A stretch of DNA of 64,000 nt from DATDAH01 sp963823495 (GCA_963823495.1 CAWGLV010000001.1:1798001-1862000), one strand, 5' to 3'. Numbered from the stretch's first letter, positions 26,498 through 36,185 are shown. A program made the numbers and translations. Notes: generated by a model from the letters alone, not told the origin.

Positions 26498-27457
26498 GTG
26501 GGACATCCGATCGAAGCCAGTGGACTCGTGCGCAACTTCGGCTCGCTGGTCGCCGTGGACGGCGTCGACCTGCAGGTCCGCAACGGCGAGATCTACGGGT
26601 TCCTCGGGCCCAACGGGGCCGGCAAGTCGACCACGGTGCGGATGCTGACCACCCTGCTCACCCCGTCGGCGGGTACCGCGCGGGTGGCCGGGTTCGACGT
26701 GGTCAAGGAGGCGGGCATGGTCCGCCGCTCGATCGGCGTGGCCCTGCAGGACGCCGCCATCGACCCGCTCATGTCGGGGCGTGAGCTGCTCCAGCTCCAG
26801 TCGATCCTGCACGGGATCCCGCGCAAGGAGGCCGACCGCCGTTCCGGGGAGCTCCTGGAACGGGTCGGCCTGACCGCGGCGGCCGATCGACGGGTGGGCA
26901 CCTATTCGGGCGGCATGCGCCGTCGTCTGGACCTCGCGCTGTCGCTGGTCCACGAGCCGGCCGTGCTCTTCCTCGACGAGCCCACCACCGGGCTGGACCC
27001 GATGAGCCGCATCGCCCTCTGGGAGGAGGTGCGCCGACTCAACCAGGACCAGGGGATGACGGTGTTGCTCACCACCCAGTACCTCGAAGAGGCCGATCAG
27101 TTGGCCAGTCGCATCGCCATCATCGACCACGGGCGGATCGTGCGGGAGGGCCCGGCCGCAGAGCTCAAGGCGGCGCTGGGCGCCCCCACCGTCCAGATCG
27201 ACGTCGCCGCGGGCGACGAGGACCGCGCCCGCCAGGCCCTGGCCGGGGTCGGTGAGGCCCGGACCGGACACGGCGCGGGGGTCTGCCTCGGCCTCCCCGG
27301 CGGGGCATCGCAGATGGCCGAGGTCGTACGGACCCTGGACCTGGCCGGCATCGCGGTGGAGCGCTTGGAGCTGCACCAGCCGTCGCTCGACGACGTGTTC
27401 GCCGATGCCACGGGCCGTCGACTCGAGGGCGCCGAGGAGACCCAGGTCGCCTCATGA
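26498..27457 (+). CDS. ABC-2 type exporter ATP-binding protein (DrrA-like)
   Basis: About 319 residues from GTG 26498, which follows GGGGAG; an in-frame GTG at 26486 is an alternative. Walker A GPNGAGKST, signature YSGGMRRRLDLA, Walker B VLFLDEPTTGLDP, TTQYLEEADQLA and a C-terminal DrrA-type extension. It powers the two permeases encoded next, each overlapping by 4 nt. Substrate unknown; the family exports drugs, lipids or polysaccharides. TAGATT at 26466-26471 is a candidate -10. Confidence 0.85.
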   Translation: MGHPIEASGLVRNFGSLVAVDGVDLQVRNGEIYGFLGPNGAGKSTTVRMLTTLLTPSAGTARVAGFDVVKEAGMVRRSIGVALQDAAIDPLMSGRELLQLQSILHGIPRKEADRRSGELLERVGLTAAADRRVGTYSGGMRRRLDLALSLVHEPAVLFLDEPTTGLDPMSRIALWEEVRRLNQDQGMTVLLTTQYLEEADQLASRIAIIDHGRIVREGPAAELKAALGAPTVQIDVAAGDEDRARQALAGVGEARTGHGAGVCLGLPGGASQMAEVVRTLDLAGIAVERLELHQPSLDDVFADATGRRLEGAEETQVAS

Positions 27458-28269
27458 CCGACGCCACGGTGGCGGCCGGTCTCGCGGAGTTCCACGCGCA
27501 GCCCGTCGCCCAGATCCGGGTACTGGCCCGACGCTCGGTCACCGCGACGCTGCGTCAGCCCGCGGTCTGGTTCCCCGCCCTCCTCTTCCCGCTGATGCTG
27601 GCTGCGGTGAACGCCTCGGCGTTCAACCGGGCCACGGCCCTGCCCGGGTTCCCCCCGGTGGACTCCTTCTTCGACTTCCTGCTGCCGGCCAGCATGATCC
27701 AGGGGGTGATGTTCGGCGCCGTGGCCGGGGGCAGCGACATCGCCTTGGACATCGAGGACGGCTTCTTCGAACGGCTCCTCGCCGCGCCCATCTGGCGACC
27801 GTCGATCCTGGTCGGGCGGTTGGCGGGCGGGGCCGTCCTCGGGGCCATCCAGGCCCTCCTCTTCACCGGCGTGTTCATGGTGTTCGGTGCCCGAATCCAC
27901 TCCGGCGTGCCGGGCTTCCTCGTGCTCCTGCTGCTGGCGATGCTCATGGCTGTGGCGATCGGCGGGGTGACCGCCGCCGTCGGGGTCCGCACCGGCTCCC
28001 AGGAGACCGTGCAGAACTCGTTCCCGTTGATCTTCATCCTCCTGTTCCTCAGCTCGGCGTTCTTCCCGACCGAACTGATGACCGGCTGGTATCAACAGCT
28101 GGCCGAGGCGAACCCGGTCACCTGGGTCATCGACGCCGCCCGTCACCTGGTCGTGGTCGGCTGGTCGTGGTCGGATGCGGCCGTCGCCCTCGGTACCTCC
28201 GGCACCCTGGCGGTGCTCTCGGTCTCGACCGCGGCGTGGCAACTGCGCAAGCGGCTGGCGGCGTCGTGA
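27454..28269 (+). CDS. ABC-2 type exporter permease 1
   Basis: 271 residues, ABC2 membrane family with six hydrophobic segments. Typical features are LPASMIQGVMFGAVAGGSDIALDIEDGFFERLLAAP in the cytoplasmic loop and a late LSSAFFPTELM re-entrant stretch. ATG overlaps the ATPase stop (ATGA). It probably pairs with permease 2 as a heterodimer. Confidence 0.82.
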   Translation: MTDATVAAGLAEFHAQPVAQIRVLARRSVTATLRQPAVWFPALLFPLMLAAVNASAFNRATALPGFPPVDSFFDFLLPASMIQGVMFGAVAGGSDIALDIEDGFFERLLAAPIWRPSILVGRLAGGAVLGAIQALLFTGVFMVFGARIHSGVPGFLVLLLLAMLMAVAIGGVTAAVGVRTGSQETVQNSFPLIFILLFLSSAFFPTELMTGWYQQLAEANPVTWVIDAARHLVVVGWSWSDAAVALGTSGTLAVLSVSTAAWQLRKRLAAS

Positions 28270-29075
28270 CCGCCGTGAGCACGTCGTCGGCCGAGGTCCC
28301 GAATCGCGTCGGCACGATCGCGGTGGCGCGGACGCTGGGCAATCGCAGTCTCGTGCGGATCCGCCGGATCCCGGCCGCGGTCATCCCGACGGTGGCCATG
28401 CCCGTCTTCCTGCTGATCTCCTTCAGCGGGGCCTTCTCGTCGGTGGTGGACATCCCGGGCTTCCCGACCGACTCGATCCTGGCCTGGGTGGCCCCGTACG
28501 CCGTGATCCAGGGCGCCGCCTTCGCGGGGGTGGGGGCGTCCCAGGCCGTGGCCGCCGACCTCGAGAACGGGTTCTATGACCGGCTGCTGATGTCGCCCAG
28601 CTCTCGGTTCAGCCTCATGCTCGGTCCGCTGTCGGGCGCGATGGTCCGGGTGCTGTTGCCGTTCGCCGTCGTGCTGGGCGTGGCCGCTCTCGGAGGGCTG
28701 CGGCTGACCCAGGGTGTGCGCGGCCTCCTGATGATGCTGCTGACCGCTGAGGGCGTGGCGCTGATCGCCACCTTCTACGGCCTGACGCTGGTCTACAAGT
28801 TCCGCACCCAGCGTTCGGGCTCGCTCGTGCAGGTCGGGGTCTTCGTGGTGATGTTCCTGTCGATCGGCCAGGTCCCGCTCGCGGTGATGCAGGGCTGGCT
28901 CCACGGCGTCGCCACCATCAACCCCATGACCAACCTGCTGCGCATGGCCCGGCAGGGCTTCATCGGCGAGATCACCTGGGGCGACACCTGGCCGGGGCTG
29001 GTGGTCATCCTGGTCGGCACCCTGGGGTTCGGGCGCCTGGCCTACCGCAACCTGAACCGACTGACCCAGGACTGA
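28266..29075 (+). CDS. ABC-2 type exporter permease 2
   Basis: 269 residues, paralogous to the preceding permease (shared AVAADLENGFYDRLLMSP loop). Six membrane segments. The GTG overlaps the previous stop (GTGA). It ends the exporter operon and converges on coxM. The 61-nt gap contains a GGCCCCCGATTCGG stretch, similar to the left arm of the 4139 hairpin, and probably terminates transcription. Confidence 0.82.
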   Translation: MTAVSTSSAEVPNRVGTIAVARTLGNRSLVRIRRIPAAVIPTVAMPVFLLISFSGAFSSVVDIPGFPTDSILAWVAPYAVIQGAAFAGVGASQAVAADLENGFYDRLLMSPSSRFSLMLGPLSGAMVRVLLPFAVVLGVAALGGLRLTQGVRGLLMMLLTAEGVALIATFYGLTLVYKFRTQRSGSLVQVGVFVVMFLSIGQVPLAVMQGWLHGVATINPMTNLLRMARQGFIGEITWGDTWPGLVVILVGTLGFGRLAYRNLNRLTQD

Positions 29076-29136
29076 CCGCTCCTGGCCCCCGATTCGGTCG
29101 CCCTTGGCCGCCGAGAGCGGGCCCGGGACCGGGTGG

Positions 29137-29958
29137 TCAGGCGGTGGCCTCCTCGAGGGCCCGGCGGACCAGCACCCGGGCGAGGTGCTCCCGGTACTCG
29201 ACGCTGCCGTTGAGGTCGCCCGGCGGGCTGGTGCCCTCATGGGCGACGGCGGCAGCCTCCGCAGGGGTGGCGCCGTCGGCCATGGCCTGCTCGGTGGCGG
29301 TGGCCCGAGTGGGTCGGGTGTCCATGTTCACCAGTCCGATGCCGGTGCGGCCGTTGTGCACGGCGGCCACACCGACGATCGCCCAGTCCTGGGCCCGGCG
29401 GTTGAACTTCTGGAAGGACCAGCCGGCATCGGTGGCCTTCGGGATGCGGACCTCGGTCAGGAGCTCATCGGGGCCCAGCGCCGTCTCCAGGAAGCCGGTG
29501 AAGAAGTCGTCGGCCGCCACTCGGCGCTCCCCGCCGGGGCCCTGGATCACCAACTCGCCCCCGAGGGCCAGGAGGACGGCGGGATGGTCGGCGGCGGGGT
29601 CGCCGTGGGAAAGCGCCCCGCCGAGGGTGCCGCGGTGGCGGACCTGGGGATCACCGACCTTCGAGGTGGCGTGGGCCAGCAGGGGCAGGTGCTGGGCCAG
29701 GACGTCGCTGGTCTCGATGGTGTGGTGGGTGGTCAGGGCGCCGATGGCGATGGTGTCGCCGTCCTCGCGGATGTAGGACAGGTCGGTCAGGCGACCGATG
29801 TCCACGAGCACGGCGGGCACGGCGAGGCGCAGCTTCATCAGTGGCAGTAGCGAGTGGCCGCCGGCGAGGAGCTTGGCCTCGTCGCCGTGCTCGGCCAGCA
29901 AGGACACCGCCTCGTCGGCCGATCCGGCCCGGACGTAGTCGAAGGCGACAGGGATCAC
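29137..29958 (-). CDS. coxM: Molybdenum hydroxylase FAD-binding subunit (CoxM type)
   Basis: 273 residues from GTG 29956-29958, overlapping the coxL stop by 4 nt. FAD-binding PCMH fold: DEAVSLLAEHGDEAKLLAGGHSLLPLMKLRLA, IGALTTHHTIE, VGDPQVRHRGTLGGALSHGDPAADHPAV and a CO-dehydrogenase flavoprotein C-terminal domain. It passes electrons from the iron-sulfur subunit to the acceptor. Third gene of the coxS-L-M operon. Confidence 0.9.
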   Translation of the reverse strand: MIPVAFDYVRAGSADEAVSLLAEHGDEAKLLAGGHSLLPLMKLRLAVPAVLVDIGRLTDLSYIREDGDTIAIGALTTHHTIETSDVLAQHLPLLAHATSKVGDPQVRHRGTLGGALSHGDPAADHPAVLLALGGELVIQGPGGERRVAADDFFTGFLETALGPDELLTEVRIPKATDAGWSFQKFNRRAQDWAIVGVAAVHNGRTGIGLVNMDTRPTRATATEQAMADGATPAEAAAVAHEGTSPPGDLNGSVEYREHLARVLVRRALEEATA

Positions 29959-32303
29959 GAGCGGGCCTCCTGGATCGCCGCCCACACCCGGTTGGGTGAG
30001 GCGGGCATGTCGATGTCGGTGATGCCGTAGGGCGACAGGGCGTCGATGACGGCGTTCATGACCGCGGCGGCGGACCCGATCGTGCCCGCCTCGCCGATCC
30101 CCTTGACCCCGAGGGGGTTGGTGGGGCTCGGGGTGACCGTGGAGTCCAGCGTGTAGGACGGCGCCTCCACGGCCGACGGGACGAGGTAGTCGGCCAGAGA
30201 CGCGTTGGCGAGGTTGCCCTCGGCGTCGTAGCTCGCCCCCTCCCAGAGGGCCTGGGCCACACCCTGGAGGATCCCCCCGTGGACCTGGCCCTCGACGATC
30301 ATCGGGTTGATCTGGTTCCCGCAGTCGTCCACCGCGACGTAATCCCGCAGCCCGATGTCGCCGGTCTCGGTGTCGAGCTCGACGACGGCCACGTGGGTCC
30401 CGAACGGGAAGACGAAGTTGGGTGGGTCGTAGGTGACCTGCGCCGTCAGGTTGGGCTCCATGCCGTCGGGCAGGTCATGGGCGGTGAAGGCGGCCATGGC
30501 GACGTCGCCGATGGCCACCGACCTGTCGGGGGAGCCCCGGACCCGGAAGGATCCCTCCTCGAACTCGATGTCCTCGGCGGCGGCCTCGAGCTGGTGGGCG
30601 GCGATGGCCCGGGCCTTCTCGAGCACGATGTCGGTGGCCATGTGCACGGCCGTTCCGCCGACCGCGAGCGAGCGGGACCCGTAGGTGTCGAGGCCGAGGG
30701 CCGAGACCGAGGTGTCGGAGTGCAGCACCTCGATCGCGTCCGGGTCGACCCCGAGCTGGTCGGCCACGATCTGGGACCAGGTGGTCTCGTGGCCCTGGCC
30801 GTGGGGGGAGGAGCCGGTGACGACCTGCACGCTGCCGGTCGGCAGCAGCCGCACCGTCGCCGACTCCCAGCCCCCGGCGCCGTAGTTGAGCGAGGCCAGG
30901 ACCCGGCTCGGGGCCAGACCACACATCTCGACGTAGGTGCACAGCCCGATGCCGAGTTGCACGGCGTCGCCCTCGTCCCGACGGCGCTGCTGCTCAGCGC
31001 GCAGCTCGGTGGCCCCGGCCAGCTCCAGGGCCCGGTCCAGGGTCGGCTCGTAGTCGCCGCTGTCGAAGACCAGGCCGGCAGGGGAGTCGTAGGGGAACGC
31101 GTCACTCGGGATGTAGTTGCGGCGCCGGATCTCTTCGGGGGTGACGCCGATCTTCCGGGCCAGGGCGTCCATGGCCCGTTCGATGGCGTAGGAGGCCTCG
31201 GGTCGCCCTGCGCCCCGGTAGGCGTCGGTCGGTGGGAGGTTGGTGAAGAGGCCCCGGCAGGTGAACGAGTACGCCGGGATGTCGTAGACGCCGTGGTACA
31301 GGAAGGCGCCGAGGAGCGGGATCCCGGGCGTGACCAACTGCAGGTAGGCCCCCATGTCGGCCAGGAGCTTGGCCCGCACCCCGGTGACCTTGCCGTCGGC
31401 GTCCGCAGCCAGCTCGATGTCCTGGACCTGGCCGCGCCCCTGGATGGTCGACGACGCGGCCTCGGAGCGCTCCTCGGTCCACCGCACGGGCACTCCGTGG
31501 TGCTTGGCCAGGATGACGGCGAGCAGCTCCTCGGCGTAGACGTTCAGCTTGCAGCCGAATCCGCCACCGACCGACGGGGCGATGACCCGGACCTTGTGCT
31601 CGGGCGTGCCGGTGGTGGCCGCCACCATCAGCTTCAGGATGTGGGGGATCTGGGTGGCGGACCAGATGGTGATCTCGCCTCCCTGGGGCTGGGGCACGAC
31701 GGCCACGCCCCGGGGTTCCATGGCCGAGGGGATCAGGCGCTGCTGGAGATAGCGCTCGGTGACCGTGTGGGCAGCCTCGGCGAAGGCCTTGTCCACGGCG
31801 TCGGGATCAGGGATGAGCTCCCAGACATAGGAGGTGTTGGAGGACAGATCGGTGTGAGCGAGGACCTCGTCGCCGGCGGCCTCCTCGAGATCGACGACCA
31901 CGGGCAACGGGTCGTAGTCGACCACCACGGCCCCGACTGCGTCCCGGGCCGCGTAGCGGCTCTCGGCCACCACGACCGCGACGGCGTCGCCGACGAAGCA
32001 GGCCTCGTCGACGGCCACCGGCAGGTGCTCCGGGGTGACCATGTCCTCGGTGACCGACCAGGCGCAGGGGAGAGCGCCCATGCCCATCTCGACCAGCTGG
32101 GCCCCGGTGTGGACGGCGACGACACCGGGGATGGCCGCGGCGACAGCAGTGTCGATGCTGTCGATCCGGGCGTGGGCAAAGGGGCTGCGGACGATGCCGA
32201 GCCAGAGAGCACCGGTGAAGGCCAGGTCGTCGATGTAGCGGGCCTCACCGGAGAGGAGCTCGGGATCCTCCTTGCGGAGCATGCGGGTGCCGGAGACCGT
32301 CAT
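29955..32303 (-). CDS. coxL: Form II CO-dehydrogenase-like molybdopterin subunit
   Basis: 782 residues. Molybdenum hydroxylase large subunit: RMLRKEDPELLSGEARYIDD, PSVGGGFGCKLNVYAEE, AYRGAGR at 361-367 and catalytic Glu at about 738 in KGIGEAG. The active-site loop AYRGAGR defines form II; form I CO dehydrogenases carry AYxCSFR with the copper-binding Cys. So CO oxidation is uncertain, and another aldehyde, purine or aromatic substrate is possible. The ATG overlaps the coxS stop by 4 nt. Confidence 0.9.
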   Translation of the reverse strand: MTVSGTRMLRKEDPELLSGEARYIDDLAFTGALWLGIVRSPFAHARIDSIDTAVAAAIPGVVAVHTGAQLVEMGMGALPCAWSVTEDMVTPEHLPVAVDEACFVGDAVAVVVAESRYAARDAVGAVVVDYDPLPVVVDLEEAAGDEVLAHTDLSSNTSYVWELIPDPDAVDKAFAEAAHTVTERYLQQRLIPSAMEPRGVAVVPQPQGGEITIWSATQIPHILKLMVAATTGTPEHKVRVIAPSVGGGFGCKLNVYAEELLAVILAKHHGVPVRWTEERSEAASSTIQGRGQVQDIELAADADGKVTGVRAKLLADMGAYLQLVTPGIPLLGAFLYHGVYDIPAYSFTCRGLFTNLPPTDAYRGAGRPEASYAIERAMDALARKIGVTPEEIRRRNYIPSDAFPYDSPAGLVFDSGDYEPTLDRALELAGATELRAEQQRRRDEGDAVQLGIGLCTYVEMCGLAPSRVLASLNYGAGGWESATVRLLPTGSVQVVTGSSPHGQGHETTWSQIVADQLGVDPDAIEVLHSDTSVSALGLDTYGSRSLAVGGTAVHMATDIVLEKARAIAAHQLEAAAEDIEFEEGSFRVRGSPDRSVAIGDVAMAAFTAHDLPDGMEPNLTAQVTYDPPNFVFPFGTHVAVVELDTETGDIGLRDYVAVDDCGNQINPMIVEGQVHGGILQGVAQALWEGASYDAEGNLANASLADYLVPSAVEAPSYTLDSTVTPSPTNPLGVKGIGEAGTIGSAAAVMNAVIDALSPYGITDIDMPASPNRVWAAIQEARS

Positions 32304-32770
32304 GCGGGGCCTCCTTCCGAGCCGGCGGCGGCCATGACCGCCTTCACGATGTTGTGGTAGCCGGTGCAGCGGCAGAGGTTGCCCTCGAGGCCCTCGCGCA
32401 CGGCACCTTCGTCGAGCCCCGGCTGTTCCTCGATGAGGGAGACGGCGGCCATGACCATGCCGGGCGTGCAGTAGCCGCATTGCAGGGCGTGGTTCTCGTG
32501 GAACGCCTGCTGCATGGGATGCAACTCGGTGCCGGCGGCCAGGCCCTCGATGGTGGTGATCTCCTCGCCGTCGGCCTGGACCGCCAGCATCGTGCACGAC
32601 TTCACCGACTGGCCGTTCACCAGGACGGTGCACGTCCCGCAGGACGAAGTGTCACAACCGACGTTGGTCCCGGTCAGGCCCCGGACCTCCCGGAGGTAGT
32701 ACACGAGGAGGAGTCGGGGCTCGACCTCGTGCGTCGCCGATGCGCCGTTGACGTTCACGGACACTTCCAT
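32300..32770 (-). CDS. coxS: Molybdenum hydroxylase [2Fe-2S] subunit (CoxS type)
   Basis: 156 residues. The N-terminal plant-type ferredoxin domain has Cys39, Cys44, Cys47 and Cys59 (GCDTSSCGTCTVLVNG...SC). The C-terminal four-helix domain has CGYCTPGMVM and CRCTGYHNIVKAV for the second cluster. GGGGGTGA just ahead of the ATG is a strong ribosome binding site. First gene of the structural operon, divergent from the maturation operon. Confidence 0.92.
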   Translation of the reverse strand: MEVSVNVNGASATHEVEPRLLLVYYLREVRGLTGTNVGCDTSSCGTCTVLVNGQSVKSCTMLAVQADGEEITTIEGLAAGTELHPMQQAFHENHALQCGYCTPGMVMAAVSLIEEQPGLDEGAVREGLEGNLCRCTGYHNIVKAVMAAAGSEGGPA

Positions 32771-32998
32771 GGGTCACCCCCGGTGATCGCCGTCTTCTCT
32801 CATCCTCGCGCAGCCTGGCGACTTCTGCCCGTCCGCCTGGGCCAGGCGGGGGCACGGGCCGGCGGCAGGGCGATCGCGGTTCGCCACCGCCGCCCGAAGG
32901 CGTTCCGCGGAACGTCTTCGTCGACGGCGCCGCACCGGGCCGCGTGCGGATCACGGTCCCGTGGTCGCCCGACGGGGCCACCCGCGTAGCCTGGAGCC
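32771..32998. promoter_or_regulatory. Divergent control region between coxS and coxD
   Basis: 228 nt between the structural and maturation operons. On the plus strand TAGCCT (32987-32992) ends 6 nt before the GTG of coxD, a leaderless arrangement. No clear regulator palindrome was found in the remainder. Confidence 0.45.
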
Positions 32999-33904
32999 GT
33001 GGGGACCAGCCCGACCGAGGTGGCGGAGGCGCTCGCGGCGCACGAGTACCTGGCCGACGACGGCCTGGCCACGGCGATCTTCCTGGCCCTGGAGCTGCAG
33101 CGCCCGCTGCTGTTGGAGGGCGAGGCCGGCGTGGGCAAGACGGAGGTGGCCAAGGTCCTGGCCCGCTGGACCGGCGGCGAGCTGATCCGGCTGCAGTGCT
33201 ACGAGGGCATCGACGTCGCCCAGGCCGTCTACGAGTGGGACTACAGCCGCCAGCTCCTTCACCTACGCACCGCCGAGGCCACCGGCCGGGCCGAGGGGGC
33301 CGCGACCGAGGCGTTGGAGGACGAGCTCTACACCGAGCGGTTCCTGGTGCGGCGGGCCCTCCTGCGGGCCATCGACCACGCCGAGGGCCCGCCACCGGTC
33401 CTGTTGATCGACGAGGTCGACCGGGCCGACGACGAGTTCGAGGCGTTCCTGCTGGAGATCCTCTCCGACTACCAGGTGACGGTCCCCGAGCTGGGCCCGT
33501 TCTCGACCCCGACCCCACCCGTGGTGATCATCACCTCGAACCGCACCCGGGACGTGCACGACGCCCTCAAGCGCCGCTGCCTCTACCACTGGGTGGAGCA
33601 CCCCGACTTCGATCGGGAGGTCGCCATCGTGCGTCTGCGGGCCCCTGAGGTCGCCGAGGGCCTGGCCCGCCAGGTGGCCGGCGTGGTCGAAGAGCTGCGG
33701 GAGCTCAACCTGTACAAGCCGCCCGGCGTGGCCGAGACCATCGACTGGGCCCAGGCGCTGGCCGCCCTCGGTCGGGCCGACCTCGACGAGGCGACCGTCG
33801 GGGCGACGCTGGGCACGGTCGTGAAGTACCGGGAGGACCAGCAGCGGGTCCGGGATGCCGGCATCGGGGACCTCATCCGCCAGGCGATCCTGCGCGGTGC
33901 TTGA
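32999..33904 (+). CDS. coxD: MoxR-type AAA+ ATPase (CoxD)
   Basis: 301 residues. Walker A is EGEAGVGKTEVAK (about 38-50), Walker B LLIDEVDRADDEFEAFLLE, sensor 1 region VVIITSNRTRDVHDALKRRCLYHW. CoxD-type ATPases work with the VWA protein CoxE in maturing the active site of molybdenum hydroxylases (known for Oligotropha CO dehydrogenase). The stop overlaps the coxE start by 8 nt. Confidence 0.87.
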   Translation: MGTSPTEVAEALAAHEYLADDGLATAIFLALELQRPLLLEGEAGVGKTEVAKVLARWTGGELIRLQCYEGIDVAQAVYEWDYSRQLLHLRTAEATGRAEGAATEALEDELYTERFLVRRALLRAIDHAEGPPPVLLIDEVDRADDEFEAFLLEILSDYQVTVPELGPFSTPTPPVVIITSNRTRDVHDALKRRCLYHWVEHPDFDREVAIVRLRAPEVAEGLARQVAGVVEELRELNLYKPPGVAETIDWAQALAALGRADLDEATVGATLGTVVKYREDQQRVRDAGIGDLIRQAILRGA

Positions 33905-35021
33905 GACCGAGGTCGCCCTGGCGCCCGAGCGGGCGGCGGTGGCATTCGGTCGCGTCCTGCGGGAGGCCGAGCTGGACGTACCGGTGGACAGCGTCCTGGC
34001 CTTCGTCCGGGCCTGGGAGGCCGTCGGCTCCGACGACCGGAAGCTCGTCTACTGGGCCGGGCGTTCGACCCTGGTGCACCGTCCCGAGGACATCGGTGTC
34101 TACGACGCCGCCTTCGCCGCCTTCTTCGGCGGCCACCGACAGCTCGCCCCCGGACCCCCCCCGCCCCCTCCCGTGCCGGTGCCGGCCGCGGGCGACGACG
34201 GCGCGGGCGAGGGGGACGAGGACGGCCCCGACGAGGACCGGCCCACCCATGTCGTGCGCTGGTCGCCCGGTGAGGTGCTGCGCCACAAGGACTTCGCGGC
34301 ATGCACGGACGACGAACGGGCCGAGGCGATGCGCCTGCTGGCCCAGCTTCGCGTCCGACGCGCGCAACGGCCGTCGCGCCGCCGCCGCCCCACGTCCCGA
34401 CCCGGCCGCTGGCCCGATCTGCGCGCCAGCACCCGCGCGGCCATGCGCTCGGGGGGTGAGTCCCTCGACCGACGCTGGCTGGACCCCGGCGAGCGCCCCC
34501 GCCGCCTGGTGCTGCTCGTGGACGTCAGTGGTTCGATGGAGGCCCATGCCCGAGCGTTGCTCCGCTTCGCCCAGGTCATGGTGGCCGGCGGCACGCGGGT
34601 GGAGGCCTTCGCCATCGGCACCCGGCTGACCCGGGTGACCCGGGAGCTGTCGTCCCGGGACCCCGACGCCGCACTACGGGCGGCGAGCGACGCGGTCGTC
34701 GACTGGTCGGGAGGGACCCGCCTCGGGGCGTGCCTGCGCCGCTTCAACGACGACTGGGGCATCCGGGGCCTGGCCCGGGGTGCCACCGTGGTCATCCTCT
34801 CCGACGGTTGGGACCGGGGCGAACCCGAGGTCCTGGGGGCCGAGGTGGAGCGCCTCCACCGCGTCACCCACCACCTGATCTGGGCCAACCCCCTGAAGGC
34901 CAGCCCCGGCTATGAGCCCCTGGCCCGGGGGATGGCCGCGGCCCTGCCCCATGTCGACCAGTTCCTCGAGGGCCACTCCCTGGCCTCGCTGGAAGACCTC
35001 GCGGAGGTGATCGCCGAATGA
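33897..35021 (+). CDS. coxE: VWA-domain protein (CoxE)
   Basis: 374 residues from GTG 33897, inside the coxD end. A helical N-terminal part (1-80), a Pro/Asp/Glu-rich linker (about 85-115), an Arg-rich stretch, then a von Willebrand A domain with MIDAS motif DVSGSM (about residue 210) and a Thr/Asp pair (SGGTRLG, LSDGWDRGE). Partner of the MoxR ATPase CoxD in cofactor insertion. ATG of the next gene overlaps its stop (ATGA). Confidence 0.85.
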   Translation: MLETEVALAPERAAVAFGRVLREAELDVPVDSVLAFVRAWEAVGSDDRKLVYWAGRSTLVHRPEDIGVYDAAFAAFFGGHRQLAPGPPPPPPVPVPAAGDDGAGEGDEDGPDEDRPTHVVRWSPGEVLRHKDFAACTDDERAEAMRLLAQLRVRRAQRPSRRRRPTSRPGRWPDLRASTRAAMRSGGESLDRRWLDPGERPRRLVLLVDVSGSMEAHARALLRFAQVMVAGGTRVEAFAIGTRLTRVTRELSSRDPDAALRAASDAVVDWSGGTRLGACLRRFNDDWGIRGLARGATVVILSDGWDRGEPEVLGAEVERLHRVTHHLIWANPLKASPGYEPLARGMAAALPHVDQFLEGHSLASLEDLAEVIAE

Positions 35022-35332
35022 AGGACCTGCTCCCGGACCTGGACCGGTGGAAGGCCGCGGGCCAGAGGGTCGCCCTCGCCCGTGTCGTGGACGTCGAGGG
35101 CTCGGGGCCCCGCGGCCCCGGCGCGGCCATGGCGGTCAACGAGGAAGGTGAGGTGACCGGCTCGGTGTCGGGGGGCTGTGTCGAGGGCGCGGTGGTGACC
35201 GAGGCGCTGGACATCCTGGCCACCGGCGAGCGGCGGATGGTCACCTTCGGCTACTCCGACGACGATGCCTTCGCCGTCGGCCTGACCTGCGGCGGCACCG
35301 TCCACCTCTTCATCGAGCCCCTGGACTGGTAG
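35018..35332 (+). CDS. XdhC/CoxI N-terminal domain protein
   Basis: 104 residues, only the first domain of XdhC: WKAAGQRVALARVVDVEGSGPRGPGAAMAV, GSVSGGCVEGAVV and VGLTCGGTVHLFIE with the conserved Cys residues. In XDH/CODH systems XdhC-type proteins bind and sulfurate Mo cofactor before insertion. The second domain is encoded by the next gene. Confidence 0.83.
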   Translation: MKDLLPDLDRWKAAGQRVALARVVDVEGSGPRGPGAAMAVNEEGEVTGSVSGGCVEGAVVTEALDILATGERRMVTFGYSDDDAFAVGLTCGGTVHLFIEPLDW

Positions 35333-35336
35333 CGGC

Positions 35337-36116
35337 GTGAGCCTCTACGACGAGTTGCATGCGGCCCTGGAGGACGATCGGCCCGTGGCCCTGGCCACGG
35401 TCATCGACGGTCCGGGTGTGGGGGCCAAGCTCCTCGTCGGCCCTGACCGCGAGCCGACGGGCACCCTCGGCAACGAGGACCTCGACCGGGTGGTCGGTCG
35501 CGACGCCCTGGCCCAGCTCCAGGCCGGCAAGACCGACCGCCGGAACTACGGCGCCCGCGGCGAGCCGTTGGAGACGGCGGTCGATGTGTTCATCGAGGCC
35601 TTCGCCCCGCCGCCCCGGATGCTGATCTTCGGCGCCGTCGACTTCACCGCCGCTCTGGCGGGCGCGGCCAAGTTCCTGGGTTTCCACGTCACGGTGTGTG
35701 ACGCCCGGGAGGTCTTCGCCACCGAACGCCGCTTCCCGATGGCCGACGAGGTCGTGGTCGACTGGCCCCATCGGCTGGTCGACCGGACGGGGGACCGCCT
35801 CGGGCCGGCCGACGCCATCTGCGTCCTCACCCACGACAACAAGTTCGACGTCCCGGCCATCATCGCGGCGCTGGCCACCGACGTCGGCTACATCGGGGCC
35901 ATGGGCTCCCGTCGCACCCACGCCAAGCGGGTCGAGCGACTGCACGACGAGGGGGTCACCGACGACCAGCTCGAACGGGTGATGGCCCCCATCGGCCTCG
36001 ACATCGGCTCCCGTACCCCCGAGGAGACCGCCATCTCGGTCTGCGCGGAGATCATCGCCCTGCACACCGGCCACACTGCCGGCTCCCTCAAGGCCACCGA
36101 GGGCCCCATCCACTAG
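35337..36116 (+). CDS. XdhC/CoxF Rossmann-domain protein
   Basis: 259 residues. The C-terminal half has the XdhC Rossmann domain: PPRMLIFGAVDFTAALAGAAKFLGFHVTVCDAREVF, LTHDNKFDVPAIIAAL, YIGAMGSRRTHAKRVERL and an RTPEETAISVCAEI tail. The N-terminal part (1-90) is a degenerate XdhC N-domain without the Cys motif. Together with 35018-35332 it forms a split XdhC pair, as coxI/coxF in other clusters. Confidence 0.83.
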   Translation: MSLYDELHAALEDDRPVALATVIDGPGVGAKLLVGPDREPTGTLGNEDLDRVVGRDALAQLQAGKTDRRNYGARGEPLETAVDVFIEAFAPPPRMLIFGAVDFTAALAGAAKFLGFHVTVCDAREVFATERRFPMADEVVVDWPHRLVDRTGDRLGPADAICVLTHDNKFDVPAIIAALATDVGYIGAMGSRRTHAKRVERLHDEGVTDDQLERVMAPIGLDIGSRTPEETAISVCAEIIALHTGHTAGSLKATEGPIH

Positions 36117-36141
36117 GCCACCGGCAGCCACCGGACTCGTT

Positions 36142-36185
36142 CTGGCGCCCGATTGAGGCGCCATGGGCCCACGATCAGGCGCCAG
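36142..36185. repeat. Inverted repeat between the XdhC gene and the DUF1707 gene
   Basis: CTGGCGCCCGATTG (36142-36155) pairs with CGATCAGGCGCCAG (36172-36185), two mismatches, with an inner GGCGCCATGGGCCC. It shares the TTCTGGCG(C/T)C edge with copy A when that is read in reverse. It may end or attenuate the operon here. Confidence 0.45.
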